Counted from the stretch's first letter, positions 53,419-63,277 are shown. The stretch is DNA of 64,000 bases from Achromobacter pestifer (GCF_013267355.1 NZ_CP053985.1:2604001-2668000); one strand, 5' to 3'. A program made the numbers and translations. Notes: a model not told the origin generated them from the sequence alone.

Positions 53419-53713
53419 TGCTAGGCCGATAGACCCGAACGCGTCAAGGCCGAGCCGGCCACGCAGGCATACGCATTTACCCTGGGAACGAGAGCGCTAC
53501 GCCGGCAAATCGCCCCAGCCAAGCCTGTGGATAAGTCTTGGGATAAGCCTGGTGGCAAGCCAGGGAAAAGCGGTGGATTGTCGGGGGATATCCCGGTGGA
53601 TAGACGGTGAATAGCAGGTGGATAGCCTGTGCACAACTAGATCCCGCAACGAAAAAAGGCGCGGGCCGTTGCGAGCCCGCGCCTTTTAAATCAATGACTT
53701 GCGTGACTCAAGA
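53419..53713. other. Intergenic region with GTGGAT repeats and DnaA-box-like sequences
   Basis: No gene is visible. It contains one consensus DnaA box (TGTGGATAA, 53526-53534) and a series of same-orientation GTGG(A/C) elements at 53527, 53552, 53573, 53596 and 53618, spaced 21-25 bases apart. The right end is the terminator of the amidohydrolase operon. Confidence 0.6.
53652..53687 (-). terminator. Rho-independent terminator after the M20 amidohydrolase gene
   Basis: Arms GGCGCGGGC (53658-53666) and GCCCGCGCC (53675-53683) flanked by A6 and T4. Read on the minus strand the stem is followed by six T. It lies 27 bases past the amidohydrolase stop and closes the dipeptide-type ABC operon. Confidence 0.88.
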
Positions 53714-54907
53714 CTACGACAAAAACGCCTGCACCAGTTTCACCCAATAAGTTGCGCCTACCGGCAATAGGGCGTCGTTGAAGTCGTAATTGGGGTTGTG
53801 CAGCTGGCACGGACCCATGCCGTGATAGGTTTCCATGCGATGGTCGCCGTCGCCATTGCCCAGGAACAGATAGGTTCCCGGAACCGCTTCCAGGAAGAAC
53901 GAGAAGTCCTCCGCCCCCATGAAAGGCGGCATCTCGCGCTGCACATTTTCGGCGCCAAACGCGTCTTCGGCGACCTGCGCGGCGAAAGCGGTTTCCTTTT
54001 CCCAGTTCACCAGCGGGGGATACGCGCGCACGAAATCCAGTTCGCCCGTGCCGCCGTAGACCTGCGGCAGGGTGGTCGCGATGCGGCGCATGTCGGCCTC
54101 GATCTTGTCCAGGGTCTCCACCGAATAAGTGCGCACGGTGCCGCGCAGCACGGCTTCGCCAGGGATCACGTTGTAGGCGTCGCCCGCGTGAATCTGCGTG
54201 ATCGACAGCACGGCCTGGTCCAGCGGATTCTTGCTGCGCGAGATCACCGTCTGCAGGGCATGCACCATGTCGGCCGCGACGATGATGGGGTCCACCGATG
54301 CATGCGGCTGCGCCGCATGGCCGCCCACGCCCTTGATGACGATGTCCCAGCGGTTGCTGGACGCCATGGTCGGTCCCGCACGGAAACCGAACTGGTTGAC
54401 CGGCATGCCGGGCATGTTGTGGATGCCGAACACCGCGTCGCAGGGGAATTTCTCGAACAGGCCGTCCTGCATCATGGCGCGTGCGCCGGCGTTGCCGCCT
54501 TCCTCGGCCGGCTGGAAGATGAACACCACCGTGCCGTCGAAATCGCGATGTGTGGACAAGTACTGCGCCGCCCCCAGCAGCATCGTCGTGTGTCCGTCAT
54601 GGCCACAGCCATGCATGCGTCCGCTGATGGTGGACTTGTGCGCAAAGCGATTGTGCTCGGGCATGGGCAGCGCGTCCATGTCAGCGCGCAGGCCGATGGT
54701 CTTCTTGCCGCTGCCACCGCGCAATATGCCCACCACACCGGTTTTCCCCAGCCCGGTGTGGACTTCCAGGCCCCAGCCGCGCAAGCGCTCCGCCACCAGC
54801 GCGGACGTGCGGGTTTCCTGGAAAGCGAGTTCCGGATGCGCGTGGATATCCCGTCGCAATGCGGTGAGGTCGCCGTGGGCGCGTTCGATTTCGTCTATGG
54901 TTTTCAT
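53714..54907 (-). CDS. M20-family amidohydrolase (hippurate/N-acyl-amino-acid hydrolase type)
   Basis: 397-residue zinc peptidase-like hydrolase. IHAHPELAFQETRTS at the N-terminus, the metal-site block MHGCGHDGHTTMLLG (Cys and His ligands), IFQPAEEGGNAGARAM with the catalytic Glu pair, a dimerisation domain, and MGAEDFSFFLEAVPG near the end are in canonical order for HipO/AbgB-type enzymes. There is no signal peptide. It follows the second ATPase of a dipeptide-type importer after 28 bases and most likely cleaves the imported N-acyl amino acid or dipeptide-like compound in the cytoplasm. A consensus DnaA-box-like TTATCCACA lies three bases before its ATG. Confidence 0.9.
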   Translation of the reverse strand: MKTIDEIERAHGDLTALRRDIHAHPELAFQETRTSALVAERLRGWGLEVHTGLGKTGVVGILRGGSGKKTIGLRADMDALPMPEHNRFAHKSTISGRMHGCGHDGHTTMLLGAAQYLSTHRDFDGTVVFIFQPAEEGGNAGARAMMQDGLFEKFPCDAVFGIHNMPGMPVNQFGFRAGPTMASSNRWDIVIKGVGGHAAQPHASVDPIIVAADMVHALQTVISRSKNPLDQAVLSITQIHAGDAYNVIPGEAVLRGTVRTYSVETLDKIEADMRRIATTLPQVYGGTGELDFVRAYPPLVNWEKETAFAAQVAEDAFGAENVQREMPPFMGAEDFSFFLEAVPGTYLFLGNGDGDHRMETYHGMGPCQLHNPNYDFNDALLPVGATYWVKLVQAFLS

Positions 54908-54935
54908 GGCTGTGGATAAAGCGTAAGAGTTGAAT

Positions 54936-55952
54936 TCACATATCGTTCAGATGGCAGGCGCTGAACTGGCCCGGGGCAACTTCGCGCAGCAGCGGCCGCT
55001 CCGCCTTGCAGCGCGGCATCGCGTGCGGGCAACGCGGGTGGAAGGCGCAGCCCGTCGGCGGGTCCAGCGGCGACGGCAGTTCGCCCTTGATGGGCTGGTA
55101 GGTGCGCCGCCCTGGCTGCAACGTCGGCAGTTCCTTCAGCAAGGCCTGCGTATACGGATGGTTGGCGCGCTGGAAAACCGTATCGGTGGGCGCCAGCTCC
55201 ACCACGCGGCCCAGGTACATAATGGCCACGCGGTCCGATATGTGGCTCACCACGCTGAGGTTATGGCTGATGAAAAGATAGGTCAGGTCCAGGTCCGCGC
55301 GCAACCGTTCGAACAGATTAAGCACCTGGGCCTGGATCGACACGTCCAGCGCGGCGACCGCCTCGTCGCAAACGATGACAGAAGGCTTGAGCGCCAGGGC
55401 CCGCGCAATGCCTACGCGCTGCCTCTGGCCGCCAGAGAATTGGTGGGGATAACGCTGTGCAAAAGCCGGATCCAGCCCCACCTGGCGCATCAGCTCGGCT
55501 ACGTAGTCCGCCTTGTCGCGCGCGCGGACCAGACCATGCGCCACGGGCGCCTCGCCGATGATTTCGCGCACGCGCATGCGCGGGTTCAGCGAGGCATAGG
55601 GATCCTGGAAGATCATCTGCACGCCCAGCTCATAGGCGCGCCGCTCGGGACCCGACATGGCCTTCACGGCGCGGCCCTTGTAGCCGACGTCGCCCGCCGT
55701 CGGCGGCAGGATGCCAGACACAATGCGGCCCAAGGTGGATTTTCCACAGCCCGATTCGCCCACGATGCCTATCACTTCGCCCGCCCGCACATCCAGGGAG
55801 ACGCCCGCCACCGCATGCACGACCTGCGTCTTCAACCCCGCGCCCAGCAGGTTGGCGATACGGCCTGCCAGATCCACGGGCTGCACGAAGCGCAGTTCGA
55901 CCTCGCGCAGCGACAGGATGGGGACGGCGGGATCACGTTCTGCGACGTTCAT
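54936..55952 (-). CDS. dppF: Dipeptide-type ABC transporter ATP-binding protein (DppF type)
   Basis: 338-residue ATPase. Walker [18 protein letters not shown]-loop [14 protein letters not shown], signature [18 protein letters not shown], Walker [15 protein letters not shown] and the C-terminal oligopeptide/dipeptide ABC domain ([16 protein letters not shown]) with the Cys cluster typical of iron-sulfur-bearing Dpp/Opp ATPases. Its ATG overlaps the DppD-type stop as ATGA (55949-55952). A long upstream open frame is a GC artefact. Symbol by family and order; the ligand is not proven to be a dipeptide. Confidence 0.9.
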   Translation of the reverse strand: MNVAERDPAVPILSLREVELRFVQPVDLAGRIANLLGAGLKTQVVHAVAGVSLDVRAGEVIGIVGESGCGKSTLGRIVSGILPPTAGDVGYKGRAVKAMSGPERRAYELGVQMIFQDPYASLNPRMRVREIIGEAPVAHGLVRARDKADYVAELMRQVGLDPAFAQRYPHQFSGGQRQRVGIARALALKPSVIVCDEAVAALDVSIQAQVLNLFERLRADLDLTYLFISHNLSVVSHISDRVAIMYLGRVVELAPTDTVFQRANHPYTQALLKELPTLQPGRRTYQPIKGELPSPLDPPTGCAFHPRCPHAMPRCKAERPLLREVAPGQFSACHLNDM

Positions 55953-56956
55953 TTGGTGTCTGGTCCTCCAGCATGCCAGCAACGCACCCATTGCGCCGGG
56001 CGCACCTCCACGGGCTGCGGCTCGACCAGACAGGCGTCGGTGGCGCGCGGACAGCGCCCGCGGAACGCACAGCCTTGCGGCAGGTTGAGCAGCGACGGCG
56101 TCATGCCGGGAATCGGGACCAGCGGCCTGCCGCGGGATTCGGGCGTGGGAATGGACGCGATCAGGCCATGCGTGTAAGGATGCATGGGATGGCTGATGAC
56201 GGCCTGCGTGGTGCCGGTTTCCACCACGCGCCCCGCATACATGACCGACACGCGATCCGCCAGACCCGCCACCACGGCAAGGTCGTGCGTGATCCAGATC
56301 AGCGCGGTGCCGGTCTCGCGGCACAGCTTCTGCACTTCGAACAGGATCTGCCCTTGTATGGTCACATCCAGCGCCGTGGTGGGCTCGTCCGCGATGATCA
56401 GGCGCGGCGAATTCAGCAGCGCGATCGCAATCGCCACGCGCTGCCGCATGCCGCCGGACAACTGGTGCGGATAGGTGCGCAGGCGCTCCTCGGGCGAGGG
56501 GATGCCCACCATGGCGAGCGTCTGCAAGGCGCGCTGGCGGGCCTGCTCGCGCGATACCTTGCTGTGCGCCTGCACCGCCTCGATCATTTGCGTATCGACG
56601 CGCAGCACCGGATTCAGGGTCATCATGGGATCCTGGAAGATCATCGCAATCTCCTGGCCCCTGAGCTCGCGCCAGCGCGCGGGCGTCGCGCCGCGCAGGT
56701 CCTCGCCGTTGAACCGCAAGGTGCCGTCGACGATGCGACCCGGCTCATCCAGCAAACCCATCAGCGAAAAGCCGGTGATGCTCTTGCCAGATCCCGATTC
56801 GCCCACCAGCCCCAGGATCTCGCCTTCGGCCAGCATCAGGTCCACGCCGTCCACCGCCTTCACCACGCCGTTGCGCGTGTGGAAGTGCGTCTTCAGGCCG
56901 TGCACCTCAAGGATGGGCGTGGGCGCCGCCAAGGACTTTTCCACAGGTGTCTGCAT
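55949..56956 (-). CDS. dppD: Dipeptide-type ABC transporter ATP-binding protein (DppD type)
   Basis: 335-residue ATPase. Walker [31 protein letters not shown], signature [17 protein letters not shown], Walker [15 protein letters not shown], and a C-terminal [12 protein letters not shown] cysteine cluster. The start is ATG at 56956; an earlier TTG would add five residues. It follows the DppC-type permease after 11 bases and is translationally coupled to DppF. The two ATPases form the asymmetric motor of an Opp/Dpp importer. Confidence 0.9.
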   Translation of the reverse strand: MQTPVEKSLAAPTPILEVHGLKTHFHTRNGVVKAVDGVDLMLAEGEILGLVGESGSGKSITGFSLMGLLDEPGRIVDGTLRFNGEDLRGATPARWRELRGQEIAMIFQDPMMTLNPVLRVDTQMIEAVQAHSKVSREQARQRALQTLAMVGIPSPEERLRTYPHQLSGGMRQRVAIAIALLNSPRLIIADEPTTALDVTIQGQILFEVQKLCRETGTALIWITHDLAVVAGLADRVSVMYAGRVVETGTTQAVISHPMHPYTHGLIASIPTPESRGRPLVPIPGMTPSLLNLPQGCAFRGRCPRATDACLVEPQPVEVRPAQWVRCWHAGGPDTK

Positions 56957-56967
56957 TGCGCCCGCCC

Positions 56968-57888
56968 TCAATTCGCGTGGCGCGGGTTGAGTACATCGCG
57001 CAGATGGTCGCCCACCAGGTTGATGGCGATGATGGCCAGCGCCAGCGCAATGCCGGGAAAGAAGGAAATCCAGTACTGGCCGGACAGCAGGTACTCGAAG
57101 CCGTTGTAGATCAGCATGCCCAGCGATGGCTCGGTGACCGGCACGCCCACGCCCAGAAACGACAAGGTGGCCTCCAGCGCGATGGCGTGCGCCAGGTCAA
57201 TGGTGGCGATCACGATCAGCGGCGGCATACAGTTGGGCAGCACATGGCGAAACAGCACGCGCCCCCAGGACAGCGACATGCAACGCGCCGCTTCCACGTA
57301 TTCCTTGCCACGCTCGACCAGCGCCGCACCGCGCGCGGCACGCGCGAAATACGCCCACTGCACCACGATCAGCGCGATGATCACCTTATCCACACCCTTG
57401 CCCAGAATCGCCAGCAACATCAGCGCAACCAGGATGGCCGGGAACGACAACTGGATATCCACAACCCGCATCAGCAAGGCGTCGATGCGGCCGCCGAAAT
57501 AGGCCGCCACCAGGCCCACCGTGGCGCCGATGCCGAAGGCCGCCAGCACCGACACGCTGGCCACCAGCAGGCTGGTGCGCATGCCGTACAGAATGGCCGA
57601 AAACAGGTCGCGCGCCAGGCCATCGGTGCCCAGCCAATAGCGCATGCTGCCGTCGCCGCTTTCGCTGCCCGGCTTGAGCTTGGAATCCATGATGTCCAGC
57701 GTCGCCAGGTCATAGGGATTCTGCGGCGCGATCCATGGCGCAAGCAGCGCGGCGCCCACGATCAGGACCAGCATGATCAGGCCCAGCGTGGCCAGCTTGC
57801 TGGCAAAAAAATCCGACAGGAAGCGGCGCCAGGGCGTTTGCTCCTTGGCCTGAACCGGCGGCGCGGCGGCGGTGGAGGGTGTGTTCAT
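56968..57888 (-). CDS. dppC: Dipeptide-type ABC transporter permease (DppC type)
   Basis: 306-residue permease with an extended cytoplasmic N-terminus, first helix KLATLGLIMLVLIVGAALLAPWI, and five further helices. GTDGLARDLFSAILYGMRTSL is the typical DppC/OppC motif, and LEATLSFLGVGVPVTEPSLGML precedes the last helix. ATG at 57888 overlaps the DppB-type stop as ATGA. A consensus DnaA box (57386-57394) occurs within the coding sequence. Confidence 0.9.
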   Translation of the reverse strand: MNTPSTAAAPPVQAKEQTPWRRFLSDFFASKLATLGLIMLVLIVGAALLAPWIAPQNPYDLATLDIMDSKLKPGSESGDGSMRYWLGTDGLARDLFSAILYGMRTSLLVASVSVLAAFGIGATVGLVAAYFGGRIDALLMRVVDIQLSFPAILVALMLLAILGKGVDKVIIALIVVQWAYFARAARGAALVERGKEYVEAARCMSLSWGRVLFRHVLPNCMPPLIVIATIDLAHAIALEATLSFLGVGVPVTEPSLGMLIYNGFEYLLSGQYWISFFPGIALALAIIAINLVGDHLRDVLNPRHAN

Positions 57889-58859
57889 CGGCGGCTATCC
57901 AAGCGTACGCGGGGGTCCAGCACCGTGTAGATGATGTCCACCACCAGATTCAACATGACCAGGAAGAACACAATCAACAGCAGATACGCCACCACCACCG
58001 GACGATCCAGATTGATGATGGAATCGATCAGCAGCTTGCCCATGCCCGGCCAGGAAAACACAGTTTCCGTCACGACCGCGAAGGCCATCACCTGGCCGAA
58101 TTCCAGGCCCGCCACCGTCACCACGGGAATCAGGATGTTCTTGAGCAGATGCACGCCCAACACACGCTTTTCAGACAGGCCCTTGGCGCGCGCGAACTTG
58201 ATGTAGTCCATGGGCAGGGCTTCGCGCGTGGCGGCGCGCGTCACGCGGATGATCATCGCGCACTTGGCGAGGGCGATCGTGGCCGCGGGCAAAGCCAGGC
58301 TCAGCCAGCCGTCGAAGGTCAGTACGCTCAACTGCAGCGAGCCGATGCTGACGGTCTGGCCGCGCCCGCCCGCCGGCACCCAACCCAGTATCACGGCGAA
58401 CACCATGATGAGCATCAGGCCGACCCAGAAGTTGGGCAGAGAGAAGCCCAGCACCGAGCCCGTCATGATGGCGCGCGAACCCACCGCCTTGGGCTTGAGT
58501 CCCGCCAGGATGCCCAGCGGCACGCCGATAAGCACCGACAGCAGCATGGCCACACAGGCCAGCTCCACCGTGGCCGGCATGCGCTCCAGGATCAGCTTCA
58601 TGGCAGGTTCGCCCGTCAGGAAGCTGTTGCCGAAATCGCCACGCACCGCCTGACCCATGAATATCAGGTACTGCCGCCATAGCGGCAGATCCAGGCCCAG
58701 CGATGCGCGTACCGCGGCGCGCTGCGCCTCGGTGGCTTCGGGGCTGGCCAGCATCGACACCGGGTCGCCTACCATGTAGATGCCGGCAAAGACCAACGCC
58801 GACATGACGAGCATGACGACGATGGTCTGCAGCAGCCTTCTTACGATCGTTGCAAGCAC
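57885..58859 (-). CDS. dppB: Dipeptide-type ABC transporter permease (DppB type)
   Basis: 324-residue permease. First helix LLQTIVVMLVMSALVFAGIY, the conserved LGLDLPLWRQYLIFMGQAVRGDFG periplasmic segment (in pieces), an EAA loop around FARAKGLSEKRVLGVHLLKN and the final helices VVVAYLLLIVFFLVMLNLVVD. It starts seven bases after the binding-protein stop. Confidence 0.9.
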   Translation of the reverse strand: MLATIVRRLLQTIVVMLVMSALVFAGIYMVGDPVSMLASPEATEAQRAAVRASLGLDLPLWRQYLIFMGQAVRGDFGNSFLTGEPAMKLILERMPATVELACVAMLLSVLIGVPLGILAGLKPKAVGSRAIMTGSVLGFSLPNFWVGLMLIMVFAVILGWVPAGGRGQTVSIGSLQLSVLTFDGWLSLALPAATIALAKCAMIIRVTRAATREALPMDYIKFARAKGLSEKRVLGVHLLKNILIPVVTVAGLEFGQVMAFAVVTETVFSWPGMGKLLIDSIINLDRPVVVAYLLLIVFFLVMLNLVVDIIYTVLDPRVRLDSRR

Positions 58860-58866
58860 TAGCGCC

Positions 58867-60453
58867 TTACTTCTTCAGCGTTGCAAACTGTGCGAGCGTG
58901 ACCTGGTCTGGCCGGCCCTGATAGCGGATGTCGTTCTTCATTGCCCATACCGACAGCTCGAAGTGCACAGGCAGCATGGCGTAGTCATCCATGGCGATGT
59001 TGCTGGCCTTGGACAACAGGTCCGCACGCTTGGCGTCGTCCATGGTCGACGAGGCTTCCTTCACCAGCGCATCCATCTTGGGGTTGGAGTAACGGCTGCG
59101 GTTGGTGGTGCCCAATCCCGCTTCGGGATTGCGCGTCACCAGCAGCGAGGTCAACGCGTTGGACATCTCGCCGCTGGTCACGGACCAGCCCGCCAGATAG
59201 GCCGAGAACGCATAGCTGTCGCGGTTCTTGAAGAACACCGGGGGCGCCATCGCATCCACGCTGGTCTTCACGCCGATGCGGGTCCACATCGACGCGATCG
59301 CCTGCGCCACCTTCGAATCGTTCACATAGCGTCCCGACGGCGAACCCAGCGTGATGGAGAATCCGTTGGGATAGCCCGCTTCCTTCAGCAGGGCCTTGGC
59401 CTTTTCCACATTGGCCTTGGGGGCCTTGGAATGCTCCTTGCTGGAACCGAACATGGGGTAGGGCAGCAGATTGCCCGCGGGCAGCGCCACGCCGCCCATC
59501 ACGCGCTCGACCAGCGCATCGCGGTTGATGGCCAGCGACAGCGCCTCGCGCACGCGCTTGTCCTTCATGGGGTTCTTCTCGGTGCCCTGCACGCCAGGCG
59601 AGGGCTCGGCGAACTGGTCCAGCGCCAAGTACACGACGCGTACCGACGGCGTTTCCTCCACATACAGCTTCTTGTCGCCCTTCAGCTTGGGCAGGTCGTC
59701 GGTCGGGGGATCCTCGATCATGTCGACGTCGCCGGCAAGCAGCGCGGCCACGCGCGCGGCTGCATTGCTGATGGGACGGTAGACCACGCGATCCCATTCG
59801 GGCTTCTTGCCCCAATAGTTGTCGTTGCGTGCCAGCACGAATTCGGCGCCGCGCTTCCATGACACGAACTTGTAGGGACCGGTGCCGATCAGGCCGTCGC
59901 CGCTATTGAGTTCGGTAGTGGTCTTGCCCTCAGCCGCAGGGCCGGAGGCCGCCTTCTTGGACATGATGGGCAGTTGCGCTAGATTGACCAGCAGGTTCGG
60001 CGCCACGTCCTTGGTGGTGATGCGCACGGTGCTGGGATCGATCGCCTCGGTCTTCTCGACCGAACCCAGATACAGCGTGAACGGCGAAGGACTGTTGGGC
60101 ACCTTGGGCACGCGCGCATAAGTGAAGACCACGTCTTCCGCGGTGAACGGCGTGCCATCGGAGAACTTCACATTGGGGCGCAGCTTGAAGGTCCACACCT
60201 TGCCGTCCACGGTCCAGGACTCGGCCAGCGCGGGCTGCGGCTTGAGCTGCGCGTCGGTGGCAACCAGCGTATCGAATATGGTCTGGGAGATCTGCGTATT
60301 GGGCGTGAGTGCGTGATACTGCGGATCCATCGAGGAGGGTTCGGTCTTCAAGGCGATCACCAGATCGCGGGCCATGGCCGAACTGAAGGTGCCAAAGGCC
60401 AATATCACCGCGGCTGAGCCGCAGGCCAAGACACGCGAAAACCGAGATGCCAT
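58867..60453 (-). CDS. dppA: Family 5 extracellular solute-binding protein (DppA-like)
   Basis: 528-residue periplasmic receptor. Signal peptide MASRFSRVLACGSAAVILAF with cleavage after SSAMA near residue 28. The mature protein has the family-5 hallmarks PSSMDPQYHALTPN, LAESWTVDGKVWTFKLRPNVKF in pieces, IGTGPYKFVSWKRG and NRDALVERVMGG. It is the first gene of the operon dppA-B-C-D-F followed by an M20 hydrolase. It may bind N-acyl amino acids, dipeptides, opines or nickel; the hydrolase partner favours N-acyl or peptide-like ligands. Divergent from mnmE across 115 bases. Confidence 0.9.
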   Translation of the reverse strand: MASRFSRVLACGSAAVILAFGTFSSAMARDLVIALKTEPSSMDPQYHALTPNTQISQTIFDTLVATDAQLKPQPALAESWTVDGKVWTFKLRPNVKFSDGTPFTAEDVVFTYARVPKVPNSPSPFTLYLGSVEKTEAIDPSTVRITTKDVAPNLLVNLAQLPIMSKKAASGPAAEGKTTTELNSGDGLIGTGPYKFVSWKRGAEFVLARNDNYWGKKPEWDRVVYRPISNAAARVAALLAGDVDMIEDPPTDDLPKLKGDKKLYVEETPSVRVVYLALDQFAEPSPGVQGTEKNPMKDKRVREALSLAINRDALVERVMGGVALPAGNLLPYPMFGSSKEHSKAPKANVEKAKALLKEAGYPNGFSITLGSPSGRYVNDSKVAQAIASMWTRIGVKTSVDAMAPPVFFKNRDSYAFSAYLAGWSVTSGEMSNALTSLLVTRNPEAGLGTTNRSRYSNPKMDALVKEASSTMDDAKRADLLSKASNIAMDDYAMLPVHFELSVWAMKNDIRYQGRPDQVTLAQFATLKK

Positions 60454-60568
60454 TGTGATCTCCCTGGATTGTTTCGGGTTTTGAACCTCCGGGCCACATT
60501 AACCAGCAAACAAGGGACGGCGCAACAGTTATATTCCCTTATTGTTCTCGCCTTGCCTTGCCCGAAAT

Positions 60569-61921
60569 ATGTCCGCCTACGCCCCCATCGCCGCCATTGC
60601 AACCGCCCCCGGAAGAGGCGGTATCGGCGTCGTCCGCATCTCCGGCACGAACCTGTCCGAACTCGTGCGCCGCCTGTTCCAACGCGAACTCACGCCGCGT
60701 CATGCGCACTACCTGCCGTTCAAGTCCGGTACGGGCGAATTGCTGGACGAAGGCATCGCCATCTATTTCCGCGCGCCGCATTCCTATACCGGCGAAGACG
60801 TGCTCGAACTGCAAGGGCATGGCGGCCCCGCAGTGCTGCGCCGCGTGCTGGAAAGCTGTCTGGCCGCCGGCCGCGACCTGGGCATCCGGTTGGCCGAACC
60901 GGGCGAATTCACGCGCCGCGCCTTCCTCAACGACCGCATGGACCTGGCTCAGGCCGAAGCCGTAGCCGATTTGATCGAGGCCTCGTCGGTAGCCGCCGCG
61001 CGCGGCGCCATGGCGTCGCTGTCGGGCGACTTTTCCGCACGCGTGAATGACCTGTCGGACCGCATCATCCATTTGCGTATGCTGGTCGAGGCGACCCTGG
61101 ATTTCCCCGAGGAAGAAATCGACTTCCTCGAAAAGTATCAAGCCCGCCCGACCCTGGCCGCGCTGACCGCGGACCTCGCCAAGCTGATCGCGCAGGCGCG
61201 GCAGGGCGTGATCCTGCGCGAAGGCCTGCACGTGGTACTGGCCGGGCAACCCAACGTGGGCAAGTCCAGCTTGCTCAACGCGCTGGCCGGCGACGACATC
61301 GCCATCGTCACTCCGATCGCGGGCACCACCCGCGACAAGGTGGTGCAGGAAATCCACATCGACGGCGTGCCGCTGCACATCGTCGACACGGCCGGCCTCC
61401 GGGAAACCGAGGACACGGTGGAGAGCATAGGCATTGCGCGCACCTGGCAGGAAATCGAACGCGCCGACGTGATCCTGCATCTGCAGGACGCCACCCAGCC
61501 CGGCGACGAACTGGATGCCCAGATCACCGCGCGCCTGCCGCCGCGCACGCCGGTGCTCAAGGTTTTCAACAAGGTGGACTTGTTATCCACACCCTTTTCG
61601 CCCGGCCCTCAGGAACTCGGCATCTCGGCCAAGCGCGGCGCGGGCCTGGACGAACTGCGCGCTGAATTGCTGCGCATCGCGGGCTGGAATCCCGGAGGCG
61701 AATCTCCGTGGCTGGCGCGCGAACGGCATCTGCACGCCCTGCAAGATGCGGCGGAGCACCTGGAGCTAGCCGGCGCGCATGCTGAACAGGACGACCGGGT
61801 GCTGGATCTGTTTGCGGAAGAACTGCGGCTGGCTCACGACAGCCTGTCCAGCATCACGGGCAAGTTCACCAGCGACGATCTGCTGGGCGAGATTTTCTCT
61901 AGCTTCTGTATCGGGAAATAA
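60569..61921 (+). CDS. mnmE: tRNA modification GTPase MnmE
   Basis: 450-residue GTPase that with MnmG installs the carboxymethylaminomethyl group on wobble U34 of several tRNAs. An N-terminal formyl-THF-binding domain ([36 protein letters not shown]) is followed by a helical domain with an inserted G domain: [14 protein letters not shown] (G1), GTTRD (G2), [10 protein letters not shown] (G3), NKVD (G4). The C-terminal CIGK carries the essential Cys. Start at [11 protein letters not shown]. Neither mnmG nor yidC is adjacent, unlike in many bacteria. Confidence 0.97.
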   Translation: MSAYAPIAAIATAPGRGGIGVVRISGTNLSELVRRLFQRELTPRHAHYLPFKSGTGELLDEGIAIYFRAPHSYTGEDVLELQGHGGPAVLRRVLESCLAAGRDLGIRLAEPGEFTRRAFLNDRMDLAQAEAVADLIEASSVAAARGAMASLSGDFSARVNDLSDRIIHLRMLVEATLDFPEEEIDFLEKYQARPTLAALTADLAKLIAQARQGVILREGLHVVLAGQPNVGKSSLLNALAGDDIAIVTPIAGTTRDKVVQEIHIDGVPLHIVDTAGLRETEDTVESIGIARTWQEIERADVILHLQDATQPGDELDAQITARLPPRTPVLKVFNKVDLLSTPFSPGPQELGISAKRGAGLDELRAELLRIAGWNPGGESPWLARERHLHALQDAAEHLELAGAHAEQDDRVLDLFAEELRLAHDSLSSITGKFTSDDLLGEIFSSFCIGK

Positions 61922-61960
61922 CCCGAACTCCCGCGTGTTTCGGCGCCGCGGCCCTGCTAC

Positions 61961-62317
61961 TCAGTGCTTGCGCGCCGCTTCCACCAGGCATTCGGACAGC
62001 CGGTCGAAATGCGACAGCGCGGCCTGGCTGAGTTCGACCTGCTTGCGCCGCGCATCCTCGGTATCGACCAGCAATACCCAGCCTTTCTCCCGCATGGATT
62101 TCAAGCGGGCGTGCAGGGTGGCCGGCGAACCGATGCTATCGACCGCCATCACGTCGCGCACGGACAAGCGGCGCTGTTCCTGCGATGCGCGCGCGATCAG
62201 CGTAAGGATGCGTTCTTCCATGGGATCGAGCGACGGCAGCGCAGGCAGGCCGCGCAGCGCGTCGGCCAGGCGCAAAAAACGCAGGTAGATGTCGGCAGGT
62301 CTCTTTTTTTCTTTCAT
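61961..62317 (-). CDS. MarR-like winged-helix regulator
   Basis: 118-residue DNA-binding protein. LDPMEERILTLIARASQEQRR, LSVRDVMAVDSIGSPATLHARL (recognition helix) and GWVLLVDTEDARRKQVELS (wing) give a MarR/PadR-like winged helix, with flanking helices for dimerisation. It is short for MarR. It is divergent from the small membrane protein at 62360 across 42 bases, so it may regulate that gene or itself. Ligand unknown. Confidence 0.7.
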   Translation of the reverse strand: MKEKKRPADIYLRFLRLADALRGLPALPSLDPMEERILTLIARASQEQRRLSVRDVMAVDSIGSPATLHARLKSMREKGWVLLVDTEDARRKQVELSQAALSHFDRLSECLVEAARKH

Positions 62318-62359
62318 GGATAATGGACGCGGCGACCGATAAGCGGCGGAATTCGAGGT

Positions 62360-62917
62360 ATGGAAAACATTCTAGATCAGGGTAAATGGGCCCTGGTGAC
62401 GATGGTGCTGTTCCTGGGCAGTCTGGCGGTCAATGAATGGGTGTTTACCAACCTTGAGTTTGTGCGCGGCATCAACTGGATCTATCTGCCAGCGGGCGTG
62501 CGCCTGATATGCACGCTGCTGTTTGGCCTGCCGGCGGCGCTGGGGCTGTTGGCTGGATCGTGGATCGCCTGCTTCTGCTACTACTTTCCCGACGACATGC
62601 TTCGCTCGGTGGCCGGCGGCCTCATGGCCGCCGCCGCTCCCTATCTGGCCTACCGCTGGGCCAGGTCGGCACTGCGGCTGCAGCCGGACCTGAGCAACCT
62701 TACCGCCTGGCGCCTGCTGGTCTGCGCCGTGGTCTATGCGCTGATGAACACGACGATTCACCATCTCTGGTTCTTTCTCCAAGGAGAAAGAGCCGCGCTC
62801 GCGGATGGCTACATTGCAATGCTGACCGGCGACATTATGGGATCCTTGTTCGTGTTGTACACGCTCAAGATGGTCGGTGCGATGGGGCGCTTGATCCTGC
62901 GCCGGCGGCACGCATGA
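62360..62917 (+). CDS. Unknown five- or six-helix inner-membrane protein (MASE1-like)
   Basis: 185 residues, mostly hydrophobic. Helices include KWALVTMVLFLGSLAVNEWVF, VRLICTLLFGLPAALGLLAGSW, LLVCAVVYALMNTTIHHLWFF and MLTGDIMGSLFVLYTLKMVG. The text INWIYLPAGVRLICTLLFG and GSWIACF recalls MASE1 membrane-sensor domains, but no GGDEF, kinase or other output domain follows, so it is a stand-alone membrane module. Function unknown. Divergent from a MarR-like gene. Confidence 0.6.
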   Translation: MENILDQGKWALVTMVLFLGSLAVNEWVFTNLEFVRGINWIYLPAGVRLICTLLFGLPAALGLLAGSWIACFCYYFPDDMLRSVAGGLMAAAAPYLAYRWARSALRLQPDLSNLTAWRLLVCAVVYALMNTTIHHLWFFLQGERAALADGYIAMLTGDIMGSLFVLYTLKMVGAMGRLILRRRHA

Positions 62918-62941
62918 CCACGCAAGGTTCTGCACGCCGGC

Positions 62942-63277
62942 TCAGCCCGTCACTGCGGCAGAGTTATCTTGGGACTCGCTCTCTTCCTTGATCCGCGCAG
63001 CAGCAGCCGATCCAGCCTCGCCCAATGCCCGTTCGGCCCGCTCGGCCAACTGACGCATTTCCCGCGCTCTTTTGCCATGCAGCACCCGGCCGAATGCATT
63101 GAGGTTGAGCACCATGGTTCTCAACTCCGACAACTCGTTCTCCGACAAGGCAATACCGCTATCCCTGTGCTGCTCGATCCGGTCCAACACGCCTGAACAA
63201 GCTTCGTGGAACCTTGAATACTCGTTCCACAGGTTGTCGGGCGCGCCGTTCGCCGGGAAAGACGTATTTGGTGCCAT
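62942..63277 (-). CDS. Small soluble protein of unknown function
   Basis: 111 residues, mainly alpha-helical with many Glu, Arg and Ala (ALSENELSELRTMVLNLN; REMRQLAERAERALGEAG), probably a helical bundle or coiled coil. No signal peptide. ATG at 63277 is preceded by AAAGGAG at ideal spacing; a GTG two codons earlier is less likely. The gene starts a leftward unit across from a 185-base region with a strong palindrome (63353-63377). Not recognised. Confidence 0.6.
   Translation of the reverse strand: MAPNTSFPANGAPDNLWNEYSRFHEACSGVLDRIEQHRDSGIALSENELSELRTMVLNLNAFGRVLHGKRAREMRQLAERAERALGEAGSAAAARIKEESESQDNSAAVTG

Noticed and set aside
60539..61480. A minus-strand frame inside mnmE
   Set aside because: mnmE has all G-domain motifs and the CIGK end; the antisense frame is a shadow.
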